DNA of 64,000 nt from the NCBI RefSeq assembly GCF_900106555.1, contig NZ_FNOE01000005.1, forward strand, positions 62,001 through 126,000, written 5' to 3'. Position numbers and translations under genes: made by a program. Numbering within the stretch: the first letter of the stretch is position 1; each line of letters opens with the position of its first letter. This DNA comes from Nitrosomonas oligotropha (lineage in GTDB: Bacteria; Pseudomonadota; Gammaproteobacteria; Burkholderiales; Nitrosomonadaceae). Below the pieces are notes generated by a model. That model was not told the DNA's origin. It worked only from the letters and a program-made list of their open reading frames with translations, and did not search any database. Shown here one piece after another: positions 27,722 to 36,224 of the stretch.

Positions 27722-28873
27722 ATGAAATTCACAGGAACGGTAACGCATTTATCGCAAAAGGGCTTGGGTGTTGTCAAAAACACCGAGAATAACATTTCTT
27801 ATTTTGTTTATGGCACTTGGCCAGGAGATAGCGGTGAGTTTGAAATCATCGACAAACCACTGAATAATAAAAAATTTGCCTATGCCAAATTGATACAGCT
27901 CATACATCCTTCTGCACAAAGACAAATACCCCCATGCCCTTTTGTCAGTTTGGAAGAAAATGCCTGTACCGGTTGCTCCTGGATGATCGCTGATTATACA
28001 AGCCAGCTCGAGCAAAAACGAAATCGCTTCCTTTATGCCATGCAGCGGGCCGGTTTTGATCCGGCTCAGTTGAATGTCAACGCTATTCAGCCAGCACCGC
28101 AAATTTATGGCTACCGCAACCGCTGTCAAATCAAAACGGACGGAATAAAGCTCGGTTTCGTATCCGAAAACTCGCAGCAAATCGCACCGATGGATGATTG
28201 TTTGGTACTCAATGAACGCTGCCGGAGCCTGCTGCAAACAGCGATTCAGCAGTTACCCAATGAAACTTGGCAGGAAAACTCCGGAGACAATTGGCTGTTT
28301 ATTGAGCTGGATGACGACATGCAACCGGACGAAATCCGTACAAACCGGAAACGCCCGTTCAAACAGGGTAACACGCAGCAGAATCAATGGATGCAACAGT
28401 GGTTGCGGAACACACTCGCTCGCAACTCCCAGATAGGAAAAGTGGTGGAATTATTTTGCGGTTCGGGGAATTTCACACAAATCATTGCAGAATCAAACTG
28501 CACTGCACTGCTCGCTTACGAATCCGATCCGGATGCCATTCAAGTATTGAAAAGCAAAGCTCTGGCCAAAGTGACCCCGCAAGTTGCGGATCTTTTCAGT
28601 CCATCAATTTGGCGGAACATACAAAAAACGGTATGCGATGCAACAACTTTGGTTTTAGACCCGCCACGCGCCGGACTAAAAAAGCATCAGGGCTTTTTTT
28701 CCTGCTTCGCAGCGTTAAAAACGATTATCTATATCTCCTGTAACCCGGAAACTTTCGCGCGCGACGCTTGGTTCTTTCAACAAAACAGCTGGCAAATAAA
28801 CGAGGTTCAACTGATTGACTTGTTTCCGCACACCCCGCATATTGAAATACTGGCGGAATTTCGAAAGATTTGA
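27722..28873 (+). CDS. RlmD/TrmA-family RNA (uracil-5) methyltransferase
   Basis: A 383-residue SAM-dependent RNA methyltransferase. An N-terminal TRAM-like domain (about 1-60) is followed by a four-cysteine iron-sulfur site (Cys72, Cys82, Cys85 and Cys160). The SAM motif is VVELFCGSGNFT, LDPPRAG is the substrate-binding loop, and Cys340 in YISCNPETFARD is the nucleophile. The pattern resembles RlmD and RlmC, which methylate 23S rRNA, but the sequence is divergent in length and spacing, so the target uridine cannot be assigned. It is divergent from msrB. Confidence 0.85.
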   Translation: MKFTGTVTHLSQKGLGVVKNTENNISYFVYGTWPGDSGEFEIIDKPLNNKKFAYAKLIQLIHPSAQRQIPPCPFVSLEENACTGCSWMIADYTSQLEQKRNRFLYAMQRAGFDPAQLNVNAIQPAPQIYGYRNRCQIKTDGIKLGFVSENSQQIAPMDDCLVLNERCRSLLQTAIQQLPNETWQENSGDNWLFIELDDDMQPDEIRTNRKRPFKQGNTQQNQWMQQWLRNTLARNSQIGKVVELFCGSGNFTQIIAESNCTALLAYESDPDAIQVLKSKALAKVTPQVADLFSPSIWRNIQKTVCDATTLVLDPPRAGLKKHQGFFSCFAALKTIIYISCNPETFARDAWFFQQNSWQINEVQLIDLFPHTPHIEILAEFRKI

Positions 28874-28914
28874 GACCCGTATGGGTTTATGGATTGAAAG
28901 TATATCGAAGAGGA

Positions 28915-28962
28915 ATAAAAAAGGAGTCAGTACTTACGGCGGATTGTAAGCATTGACTCCTT
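28915..28962 (-). terminator. hairpin terminator
   Basis: AAGGAGTCAGTACTTAC and GTAAGCATTGACTCCTT form a 17-base stem with two mismatches around an 8-base loop. On the minus strand it is followed by a T-rich stretch (TTTTTTATTCC), so it ends the transcript of the small membrane protein at 28980; it may also stop the methyltransferase transcript from the plus strand. Confidence 0.8.
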
Positions 28963-28979
28963 GTAAAGCTAATAAGGGT

Positions 28980-29231
28980 TTAAGCTGTAACTTTTACTGA
29001 AGAAAAATGCGCTTTATTTTTTGACACAATATACAACATTGCAACAGCAAGATAGCTCAGAAACAGAATTGATCCACTCATCACTTCCAATCCCACCCAA
29101 CCTACAACAGAGTGTATTTGTGGCAATGCCGGGAGAGCGCCAAATAAAATAACGCTGACCAAGGGAATAATACCGAACACCACAAAGCAGATTTTTATTG
29201 CCGTCACAAAAATAAATTGGCTCATTTTCAT
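28980..29231 (-). CDS. small two-helix membrane protein
   Basis: An 83-residue protein with two strong hydrophobic segments (about 9-31 and 46-69) and a basic C-terminus. GGAGG-like AGGAGGC precedes the ATG, and a hairpin terminator follows, so it is likely a real single-gene transcript. I do not recognise the family. Confidence 0.55.
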   Translation of the reverse strand: MKMSQFIFVTAIKICFVVFGIIPLVSVILFGALPALPQIHSVVGWVGLEVMSGSILFLSYLAVAMLYIVSKNKAHFSSVKVTA

Positions 29232-29891
29232 AAAGCCTCCTATAGAAGAGTTTGCAAATTTGCCTATTCAGACGCATTCCGATTAATTCAGAATCTCAAA
29301 AACGGCAAACTTCACATAAATTTTACAACATTCTCACAAAATATTCACAATATTTCCAATCGAAATTGAATATCTAAAATTAATTAAATTTTATACACAG
29401 TAACTTATTCAGTTTTAGCGACATTCATGATAAAACTTTCAGTCAATGCGGCCCATTAATTCCAGATAGGGTAACGATTTCGCATCTTTTCATTTTTTTG
29501 TTGCAAGCGAAAAAAAATTTCTGCATCTGCACTTTTGAATTAACGCAAAAGAATACTCTGCATTTTGCCCAATTAAAAACCGCTAAAACACCATGAATTC
29601 GATTCTCTGTAGCCGGACAACCGGTTTGAGAAAGTTTTTTCATATCTTGCCATCTTCACTTTTTATTCACACCCATTTCACTTTTTATTCACATTCATTG
29701 TGTTAGCTTACTTTTACGGTAACAGGGATTTAATGATTTCTGATAGTGCAGTTTTTCTGACATCAAAGCAGTTTTGGTTCGGTTCATTCATCAGATTTAG
29801 GTTCACTTAAAAATTTAAAACTAATATATTGAATTATATATAAATATTTTTAATAAAAACATAATCTTATAATAAAAGGATAAATCGCTCG
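29232..29891. other. AT-rich regulatory region upstream of the Dab-like operon
   Basis: The 660 bases contain no convincing gene. They hold the tandem direct repeat listed separately and several T- and A-rich tracts. The promoter of the 29892-40425 operon should lie here, but no clear -35/-10 pair can be fixed by eye. Confidence 0.5.
29655..29693. repeat. tandem 17-base direct repeat with 22-base period
   Basis: TTCACTTTTTATTCACA occurs at 29655-29671 and again, identically, at 29677-29693. The 22-base period is two helical turns, which fits two sites for a dimeric or cooperative regulator, about 200 bases upstream of the first Dab-cluster gene. Confidence 0.55.
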
Positions 29892-31364
29892 ATGGGAATA
29901 CTCAGTACATTACTTCTAACACCAGTATTAGGTATTCTGATACTTGCGTTAATTCCGAGTAAGAACACAAACCAAATCCGTTTCACAGCTAATCTAACCG
30001 CACTCCTGGCGTTTCTCTTAAGTTTCTGGCTGGTTCTTAATTATGATCGATCGGATGGTCAGATACAGTTCTATGAGTATTTTGTTTTCAATCCTAAACT
30101 AAATACTGCACTTGCATTAGGTGTCGATGGATTATCACTACCCATGGTGGTATTGGCCGCACTGCTCACTGTAATAGCACTACTCGCTTCTTTCAACATT
30201 GCGCGCAACATCAAAAGCTACTATGTCAGTATCTTGCTACTGGAACTTGGTATGTTGGGTGTCTTCCTTTCGCAAGATTGGTCATTATTCTATATTTTCT
30301 GGGAGTTGACCTTAGCGCCGCTGTTTCTGCTGATTGACCGCTGGGGAGGCACACGCCGTCATATCGCCAGTTTAAATTTCGTGCTTTATACGATGGGCGG
30401 CTCAATTTTCATGCTGATCAGCTTGCTGGCGATCAGTCAATACATGCCGCCGCATGGCGGCACTCTGATGTCAGCGATGACCGTTGCTGCGCAGAGTATG
30501 CCGAGAGACGAGCAAATCTGGGTTTTAATCGGTTTTCTCATCGGCTTCGGCGTTAAGATGCCCATTTTTCCGTTACATGGCTGGCTGCCGCTCGCACACG
30601 TTGAAGCGCCGAGCCCGGTCAGTATCCTGCTATCCGGGATTCTTCTCAAGATGGGCGCTTACGGCATGATAAGAGTGATTGTCATGCTGCCGGAAGCCAC
30701 GCAAATGCTGCAAACGCTCTTAATAACCCTGGCATTGATCGGAATGATTTATGGCGGTGTTCTGGCGTGGCGGCAAACGGATATGAAAGCGATGGTAGCT
30801 TATTCTTCGGTCAGTCATATGGGGATCATCCTGCTCGATATTGCCACGATGAATAAAACGGGCCTGATTGGCGCTGTTTTACAGATGACCGCACATGGCC
30901 TGGTGGCGGGAGCAATGTTCTTGCTGGTCGGTTTGCTGTACGAACGCACCCATACCCGCAATATTCTGGACTACAGCTCTTTGGTAAGAGTGATGCCGCG
31001 CTTCGCTTTGTTCATGACGATCACATTATTTGCTGCCATGGGGTTGCCGGGCACTGTCGGCTTTATTGCCGAGCTGCACGCAATTGTCGGTGGCTTCCAG
31101 CAATGGGGCAATCTCATGATCCTGCTTGGAGTCAGCATCATGATCGGATCAGCCTATGCCATGCGCACCATCGGTATGTTGTTCACTGGTCCAGTAAAAC
31201 CTCAGATGCGTAATATCGAGGATTTAAAGCTATACGAACTCATTGCGGCTGGCTTCTTGGTTGTATTAATCGTTATGTTCGGTTTGTGGCCAGCGCCTTT
31301 GATTGACCTTTCCATGGCAACCATGAACCAAATGAATGGCACCATCATTCAAAGTATTCAATAG
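29892..31364 (+). CDS. NuoM-like proton-conducting subunit of Dab-like cluster
   Basis: A 490-residue polytopic membrane protein of the complex I/Mrp antiporter family, about 14 helices. Residues of the proton path match NuoM: Glu138 (FWELTLAP), Lys222 (GVKMPIFPLHGWLP), Lys253 (LLKMGAYG), His335 (TAHGL) and Glu394 (GFIAE). It is the first gene of an operon without any other complex I genes, 10 bases before dabA. It is therefore probably not part of respiratory complex I but a membrane module that couples proton movement to inorganic carbon uptake. A GGATAA-type ribosome-binding site is weak. Confidence 0.88.
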   Translation: MGILSTLLLTPVLGILILALIPSKNTNQIRFTANLTALLAFLLSFWLVLNYDRSDGQIQFYEYFVFNPKLNTALALGVDGLSLPMVVLAALLTVIALLASFNIARNIKSYYVSILLLELGMLGVFLSQDWSLFYIFWELTLAPLFLLIDRWGGTRRHIASLNFVLYTMGGSIFMLISLLAISQYMPPHGGTLMSAMTVAAQSMPRDEQIWVLIGFLIGFGVKMPIFPLHGWLPLAHVEAPSPVSILLSGILLKMGAYGMIRVIVMLPEATQMLQTLLITLALIGMIYGGVLAWRQTDMKAMVAYSSVSHMGIILLDIATMNKTGLIGAVLQMTAHGLVAGAMFLLVGLLYERTHTRNILDYSSLVRVMPRFALFMTITLFAAMGLPGTVGFIAELHAIVGGFQQWGNLMILLGVSIMIGSAYAMRTIGMLFTGPVKPQMRNIEDLKLYELIAAGFLVVLIVMFGLWPAPLIDLSMATMNQMNGTIIQSIQ

Positions 31365-31374
31365 GATAACTGAT

Positions 31375-34300
31375 ATGACTTCTGAATCTCACGATTTGCG
31401 TCACCACATTCTTGAAACAATTGATCACTTGGATCATATTCTCCCAGGGCAACGCCCGCTGCACAAATTTGTGCATCACAACACGATTCATGGCTTTCAA
31501 CACCTCCCGTTTGAAGAAGGCTTGGCAGAGTATGAAAAATTAACCGGTGTTTATGGTTATCTGCCGGATGCGAAGAACCGCGAACTTTATCAGCAAGGGC
31601 GGATTACCGATACGGATCTTTCGGCTGCATTCGAACATACCAAAAACTTGCAATCCGAACAGGTTGTATTTCATGCCAACGATCTGACAATCCGGCGTAA
31701 GGATATTTATCAAGTTGCGTTATTGCACGAGCTGCCCACCCTGTCGATCAGTCAATTGAACTGGCAGATTGAAGAGATGAATGTGTTGCATACCATTCAA
31801 CCGGATGTCTCTAAAGAAGCCCGTGCGCGAATGCTCAGCTGTATTTCGGATCCCAGTATCGTCGTTAAACATCTCTGGGAAAGTATTTTGAGCAAACTCG
31901 GCATTGAACTCACCGATTTGCATCCGGAGAACATGTTGGATCTCTCGGAGGAGCAGGCAAAAGAGTGGCTGGAAAAAATCAAAATAACACTGGCCAACGG
32001 GGAAGGCATTCCAGTGCATCAAAAAATGAGAATGGATGCCGAAGCCGAGCTGAATGCCATGTTGGCGCAAATCGGCAGCAAAATTACATTACGCGATTTT
32101 GTTCTGGCTTTAAGCGGTATCGATATTCTTTATTCCATTAGGCCGCAGATTATACGAATCTGCGCATCGGTGCTGGATGAAGGCGTTGCGGCATGGCAAT
32201 TGCCCGGCCGCAGCAAACTGGGACTCTATGCGGCTTGGCGTTCGACAGCGCATTTCGACGTGAATCCTTTTCTACACGATTTACCTGACTGGCAAAACAT
32301 TGTCGACGAAACACCGGAAGATCCGGTCGATTGCATTATTCTGCAATTAACCAACATGGAGATTCCACAAGATAAATGGGAAGGTTATATCCAGCAACTG
32401 GCGCTTGAGTTGCCGGGTTGGTCGGGAATGATCAACTGGCGCCAGCATAATCCCGACTACCATACGGAAAATGACGCAACGCTGCATATGGCCGATTATC
32501 TAGCTATCCGCCTGACACTGAACAGATTGTGGCTCAATCAGGCTTGTAAAGATACCTGGAAAATAGAAGCTAAGCTGGGAACGATCGAATATTATTTTCG
32601 CAGAAACTTGTCCGAGTTTATGGTTCGGAAGCAACTCTACGGCGGAGATTTACCAGAATATCTGGCCACTATCGCCAAAGACCTGATTATGCGCACCGGC
32701 TCTGAACGCGAAAGACGAGAGGAATGGCAGTCTTTGGCGGATCTGACATGGACCTGGCAATTCAGTCCCTTAGTAAAAAAAGATTTCGAGCATGCTGCTT
32801 TTAATAGCGGCTGGCGGCTTTTCCGCTTGTGCCAGCATCTGGGACTGACCGCTGCGGATATTCAAAGCATGCAAAAAAACGATTTGTTACAGTTGCTCAA
32901 TGTACTCGACGAATTTACCGCACCGGAACGAAGCAAAATTTGGCTATACGCTTACGAATATCACTATCGCGAAGATTTCTTTCAAGTTTTGCGCGCCAAT
33001 ATCAACCGGGGACGCTGGGCCAAACGCGCACAGCGGCCGCAAGCGCAGATCGTTACCTGCATGGATGACCGCGAAGAAAGTCTGCGCCGTCAACTGGAAG
33101 AAATCAATCCTGCCATCGAGACGATCGGCGCGGCAGGATTTTTTGGTGTACCCATGAATTATAAAGGGATTGACGACATTGAAACTAATATGCAATGCCC
33201 TGTGGTCGTGCAGCCGGCCAATGATGTCAATGAAGTGCCGCGAAAAGGCGCGGAGCCGTTATTGCAAGAACATTCCAAAGGGTATCGTTTCTATAGAAAG
33301 CTGGCTTATTTGATGAATCAATCGCTGCGGCGCAGTCTTATTTTCTCGCATGCGATCATTGATGCGTTAGCGCCGGTCGTATTTGCCGGTTTACTGGGCA
33401 GGATATTTTTGCCTAAGTATTTTGTAGCGCTAAATACTTCAATACGGCAAAATATTGAAAAGAAAATCCCTACCGAGCTAATGTTCAAGGCTCCCGCTTC
33501 AGATACTCCCGCAACTCCGGATCAACCACGGCTGGGTTTTACCGATACCGAACAAGCCGACCGGTTAGCGGTTTTCATGCGCACAACCGGTTTATCGTAC
33601 GGCTTCGCTCCGATTGTTTGCTTGGCCGGGCACGGCTCGACCAATCTCAATAATCCGCATGAATTCGGTTACAACTGCGGCGCCTGCAGCGGCAAACGCG
33701 GCGGACCGAATGCACGCCTTTTTGCCGCCATGGCGAATCGTCCGGAAGTCAGAAAATTACTGGCGGAACGAGGTGTTCACGTTCCCGACGATACCTGGTT
33801 TGTCGGCGCTGAACACGACACCTGCAGCGATGAATACTATTGGTATGATCTTGAGGATATTCCGCAAAGCGCACTGCCTGCTTTCGAAGCATTCAGAAAT
33901 GATTTGATCAAAGCAAGTAAAGCTTCCGCACACGAGCGTTGTCGGCGATTCGTCTCTGCTAATAATCCACGCACGCTTGAAGCCGGAAAAGAACATGTAA
34001 CTCTACGCGCAAACGATTTTTCTCAAGCATTCCCGGAATTCAACCATGCCACGATTGCTGCGGCCATCGTTGGCCGGCGCTCCGTTTCGCAAGGAACGTT
34101 TCTGGACCGGCGCGTTTTTCTCATTTCCTACGATCCTACACAGGACGCCGATGGCAAGCTGCTGGAAAACCTATTGCTAGCAGTCGGCCCGGTGGGTGCG
34201 GGTATCAATCTGGAATATTACTTTTCCACGGTCAATAACGATTATTTCGGTTCCGGCTCCAAGGTCACACACAACATTACCGGCATGTTCGGTGTACTCG

Positions 34301-34647
34301 AAGGAACCAGCAGCGATCTGCGAACCGGTTTAACCAAACAAATGATCGAAATTCATGAACCGCTTCGATTGCAAGTTCTGGTTGAAGCAAAAACCGAAAT
34401 CCTGGGACAGATCTATGAACGTCAAGCCAGTATCCGGGAACTTGTGGGCGGCGGCTGGATTTTGCTGAGTGCGATTGATCCCGACACAGCTGAAATCTCC
34501 GTGTTTGAACGCGGCGTTGGATTCGCCCCTTGGCAAGCGGAAAAGAAACAGGTGCCTGAATATGAATCGTCGATTTCTTATTATCAGAACATCAATGTGC
34601 CTTTGCCGCCTGTTCTAATCAAGCAACCTCATGTGACAGGAGCTTAA
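31375..34647 (+). CDS. dabA: DabA, DUF2309 inorganic carbon uptake protein
   Basis: A 1090-residue cytoplasmic protein starting at ATG 31375 (AGGATAAC precedes; an upstream in-frame ATG-like start at 31336 overlaps the previous gene). It has the beta-carbonic-anhydrase-like site of DabA: Cys562 and Asp564 in CMDDREES, His753 in GHGSTN and Cys768 in YNCGACSGKRGG. The 15-residue His-Cys spacing equals that of the characterised Halothiobacillus DabA (His524, Cys539). The N-terminal HHNTIHGFQHLPFEEGL is another family mark. In DabAB, DabA hydrates CO2 unidirectionally with energy from the partner subunit. It is unusually long against that DabA (about 830). Confidence 0.93.
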   Translation: MTSESHDLRHHILETIDHLDHILPGQRPLHKFVHHNTIHGFQHLPFEEGLAEYEKLTGVYGYLPDAKNRELYQQGRITDTDLSAAFEHTKNLQSEQVVFHANDLTIRRKDIYQVALLHELPTLSISQLNWQIEEMNVLHTIQPDVSKEARARMLSCISDPSIVVKHLWESILSKLGIELTDLHPENMLDLSEEQAKEWLEKIKITLANGEGIPVHQKMRMDAEAELNAMLAQIGSKITLRDFVLALSGIDILYSIRPQIIRICASVLDEGVAAWQLPGRSKLGLYAAWRSTAHFDVNPFLHDLPDWQNIVDETPEDPVDCIILQLTNMEIPQDKWEGYIQQLALELPGWSGMINWRQHNPDYHTENDATLHMADYLAIRLTLNRLWLNQACKDTWKIEAKLGTIEYYFRRNLSEFMVRKQLYGGDLPEYLATIAKDLIMRTGSERERREEWQSLADLTWTWQFSPLVKKDFEHAAFNSGWRLFRLCQHLGLTAADIQSMQKNDLLQLLNVLDEFTAPERSKIWLYAYEYHYREDFFQVLRANINRGRWAKRAQRPQAQIVTCMDDREESLRRQLEEINPAIETIGAAGFFGVPMNYKGIDDIETNMQCPVVVQPANDVNEVPRKGAEPLLQEHSKGYRFYRKLAYLMNQSLRRSLIFSHAIIDALAPVVFAGLLGRIFLPKYFVALNTSIRQNIEKKIPTELMFKAPASDTPATPDQPRLGFTDTEQADRLAVFMRTTGLSYGFAPIVCLAGHGSTNLNNPHEFGYNCGACSGKRGGPNARLFAAMANRPEVRKLLAERGVHVPDDTWFVGAEHDTCSDEYYWYDLEDIPQSALPAFEAFRNDLIKASKASAHERCRRFVSANNPRTLEAGKEHVTLRANDFSQAFPEFNHATIAAAIVGRRSVSQGTFLDRRVFLISYDPTQDADGKLLENLLLAVGPVGAGINLEYYFSTVNNDYFGSGSKVTHNITGMFGVLEGTSSDLRTGLTKQMIEIHEPLRLQVLVEAKTEILGQIYERQASIRELVGGGWILLSAIDPDTAEISVFERGVGFAPWQAEKKQVPEYESSISYYQNINVPLPPVLIKQPHVTGA

Positions 34648-34648
34648 T

Positions 34649-36217
34649 ATGGATTATTTGGTTTTTTTGATACCGTTATTGCCATTCCTCGCTGCTGCAT
34701 TCATCGGTTTTGGTATCTTGTTCAATCGCATCAGCGGTAAGCAAGACGAGCTCATCACGGCAAAAGCGGCGAAAAGCGCCGTTACCTTGTCGTGCTTGAT
34801 CGCGATCGGTTTACTCGGCGCTGATTTATCCGGAATCAACCCGAACCATGTCACCCTGGGAAAATGGTTGAACAGCGGAAGTCTTGCCGTTGAATTCAAT
34901 TTCATCACTTCGGGTTTCAGCGTTATTGCAGCCGCACTATTCTCGATTATTCTGCTCATCATCGCACGCTTCTCAACGAATTATATTCACGCGGAACCCG
35001 GCTTCCACCGGTTTTTCTTTGTTTTATGTTTATTCTCTTCGGGCATGCTGCTACTGATACTATCGGGTAACGCAATTGGCACATTTATCGGCTGGGAAAT
35101 TGCAGGATTATGCTCCTATTTATTAATATCTTTTGCTTATGACCGGCCGACTGCAGTCATTAATGCCACCCGAGTTTTCGTCACTAACCGGATTGGAGAT
35201 GCCGGTTTTATTTTAGGCATAGCGCTTTCTTTTTACTATGCAGGAACCACCAATTGGATCACGCTGAATGATATCGCCACAAATCTATCCACCCCAACTG
35301 CCACAGTAATCAGCTTATGTTTTGTTGTCGCAGCTGTCGCAAAATCGGCACAACTGCCATTTACGCCATGGCTGGCAAGGGCAATGGAAGGACCCACACC
35401 ATCAAGTGCTGTGTTCTATGGCGCCGTGATGATCCATGCCGGTATCTTTCTGGTCATTTTATTGCGGCCGATTATTGAGTGTGCGCCGCTTACGATGTCT
35501 GTATTGGTCGTCATTGGCTTTTTCACAGCAGTTTACAGCTATATAGTCGGATTGACGCAAACGGATACTAAAAGCTCGCTCTGCTTTGCCATATCGGGTC
35601 AGCTTGGTTTGATGTTTCTGGAATGTGGTCTAGGTTTCTGGGAATTGGCGAGCTGGCACTTGTGCGCGCATGCCATAGTGAGAAATTATCAGGTATTAAC
35701 GGCACCTTCGTTATTGCGCTATGTCTACGGCAATCCGATGAAACCGGTAGCCGCCGCAATCGCCAATAAACGCTGGTTATATATCGCATCGTTGCAGCGC
35801 TTCTGGCTTGATCCCATTGCGGATAGAACATTGGTTAGACCTATTTACGGTTTGGGGCATGATTTGGACCGATTCGATAAAAACATCATTGATCGAGCCA
35901 TGGGTGCGCCTGTTTCTTCAAACTATACGATTTCATCGCTGACGCAATTGGAGAAAAACATGGATAAAGATATCCGCGATGGTATACACATTGAATTTGT
36001 CAGTGGCAGTGGCATAGCCGGTAAATTCTTTGAATGGATAGCCAATATCATGAGCTGGTTTGAAGACCGCCTGGTTTTGCGTGGTATCGGTATGGATACC
36101 GTCGATATTGGCAGAAGACTTGGACAAATAGCGAATACTTTTGAACATCTTATTCTCAAGCCGCGCTATTTGGTCTTGTTCGTATTCATTGTCTTAATGA
36201 TTGCTGCTTCAGTTTGA
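34649..36217 (+). CDS. dabB: DabB-like short NuoL homologue
   Basis: A 522-residue membrane protein of the NuoL/MrpA type, one base after dabA. Glu150 (GWEIAGLCSYLL) and Lys232 (AKSAQLPFTPWL) of the proton path are kept. The histidines His337 and His341 are kept in HLCAHAIVRN, but the usual lysine that follows (as in HAFFKA) is Arg345. After this point the helices around NuoL's TM11-14 are missing and the chain goes straight to a WLDPIADRTLVRPIYG tail, which matches the C-terminal amphipathic region. The direct dabA-dabB adjacency supports DabB function. Confidence 0.87.
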   Translation: MDYLVFLIPLLPFLAAAFIGFGILFNRISGKQDELITAKAAKSAVTLSCLIAIGLLGADLSGINPNHVTLGKWLNSGSLAVEFNFITSGFSVIAAALFSIILLIIARFSTNYIHAEPGFHRFFFVLCLFSSGMLLLILSGNAIGTFIGWEIAGLCSYLLISFAYDRPTAVINATRVFVTNRIGDAGFILGIALSFYYAGTTNWITLNDIATNLSTPTATVISLCFVVAAVAKSAQLPFTPWLARAMEGPTPSSAVFYGAVMIHAGIFLVILLRPIIECAPLTMSVLVVIGFFTAVYSYIVGLTQTDTKSSLCFAISGQLGLMFLECGLGFWELASWHLCAHAIVRNYQVLTAPSLLRYVYGNPMKPVAAAIANKRWLYIASLQRFWLDPIADRTLVRPIYGLGHDLDRFDKNIIDRAMGAPVSSNYTISSLTQLEKNMDKDIRDGIHIEFVSGSGIAGKFFEWIANIMSWFEDRLVLRGIGMDTVDIGRRLGQIANTFEHLILKPRYLVLFVFIVLMIAASV

Positions 36218-36224
36218 GGTTTCG

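Noticed and set aside
29443..29643. 66-codon open frame on the minus strand in the gap before the Dab-like operon
   Set aside because: No ribosome-binding site, unusual composition and no recognisable domain; it lies in AT-rich regulatory DNA.
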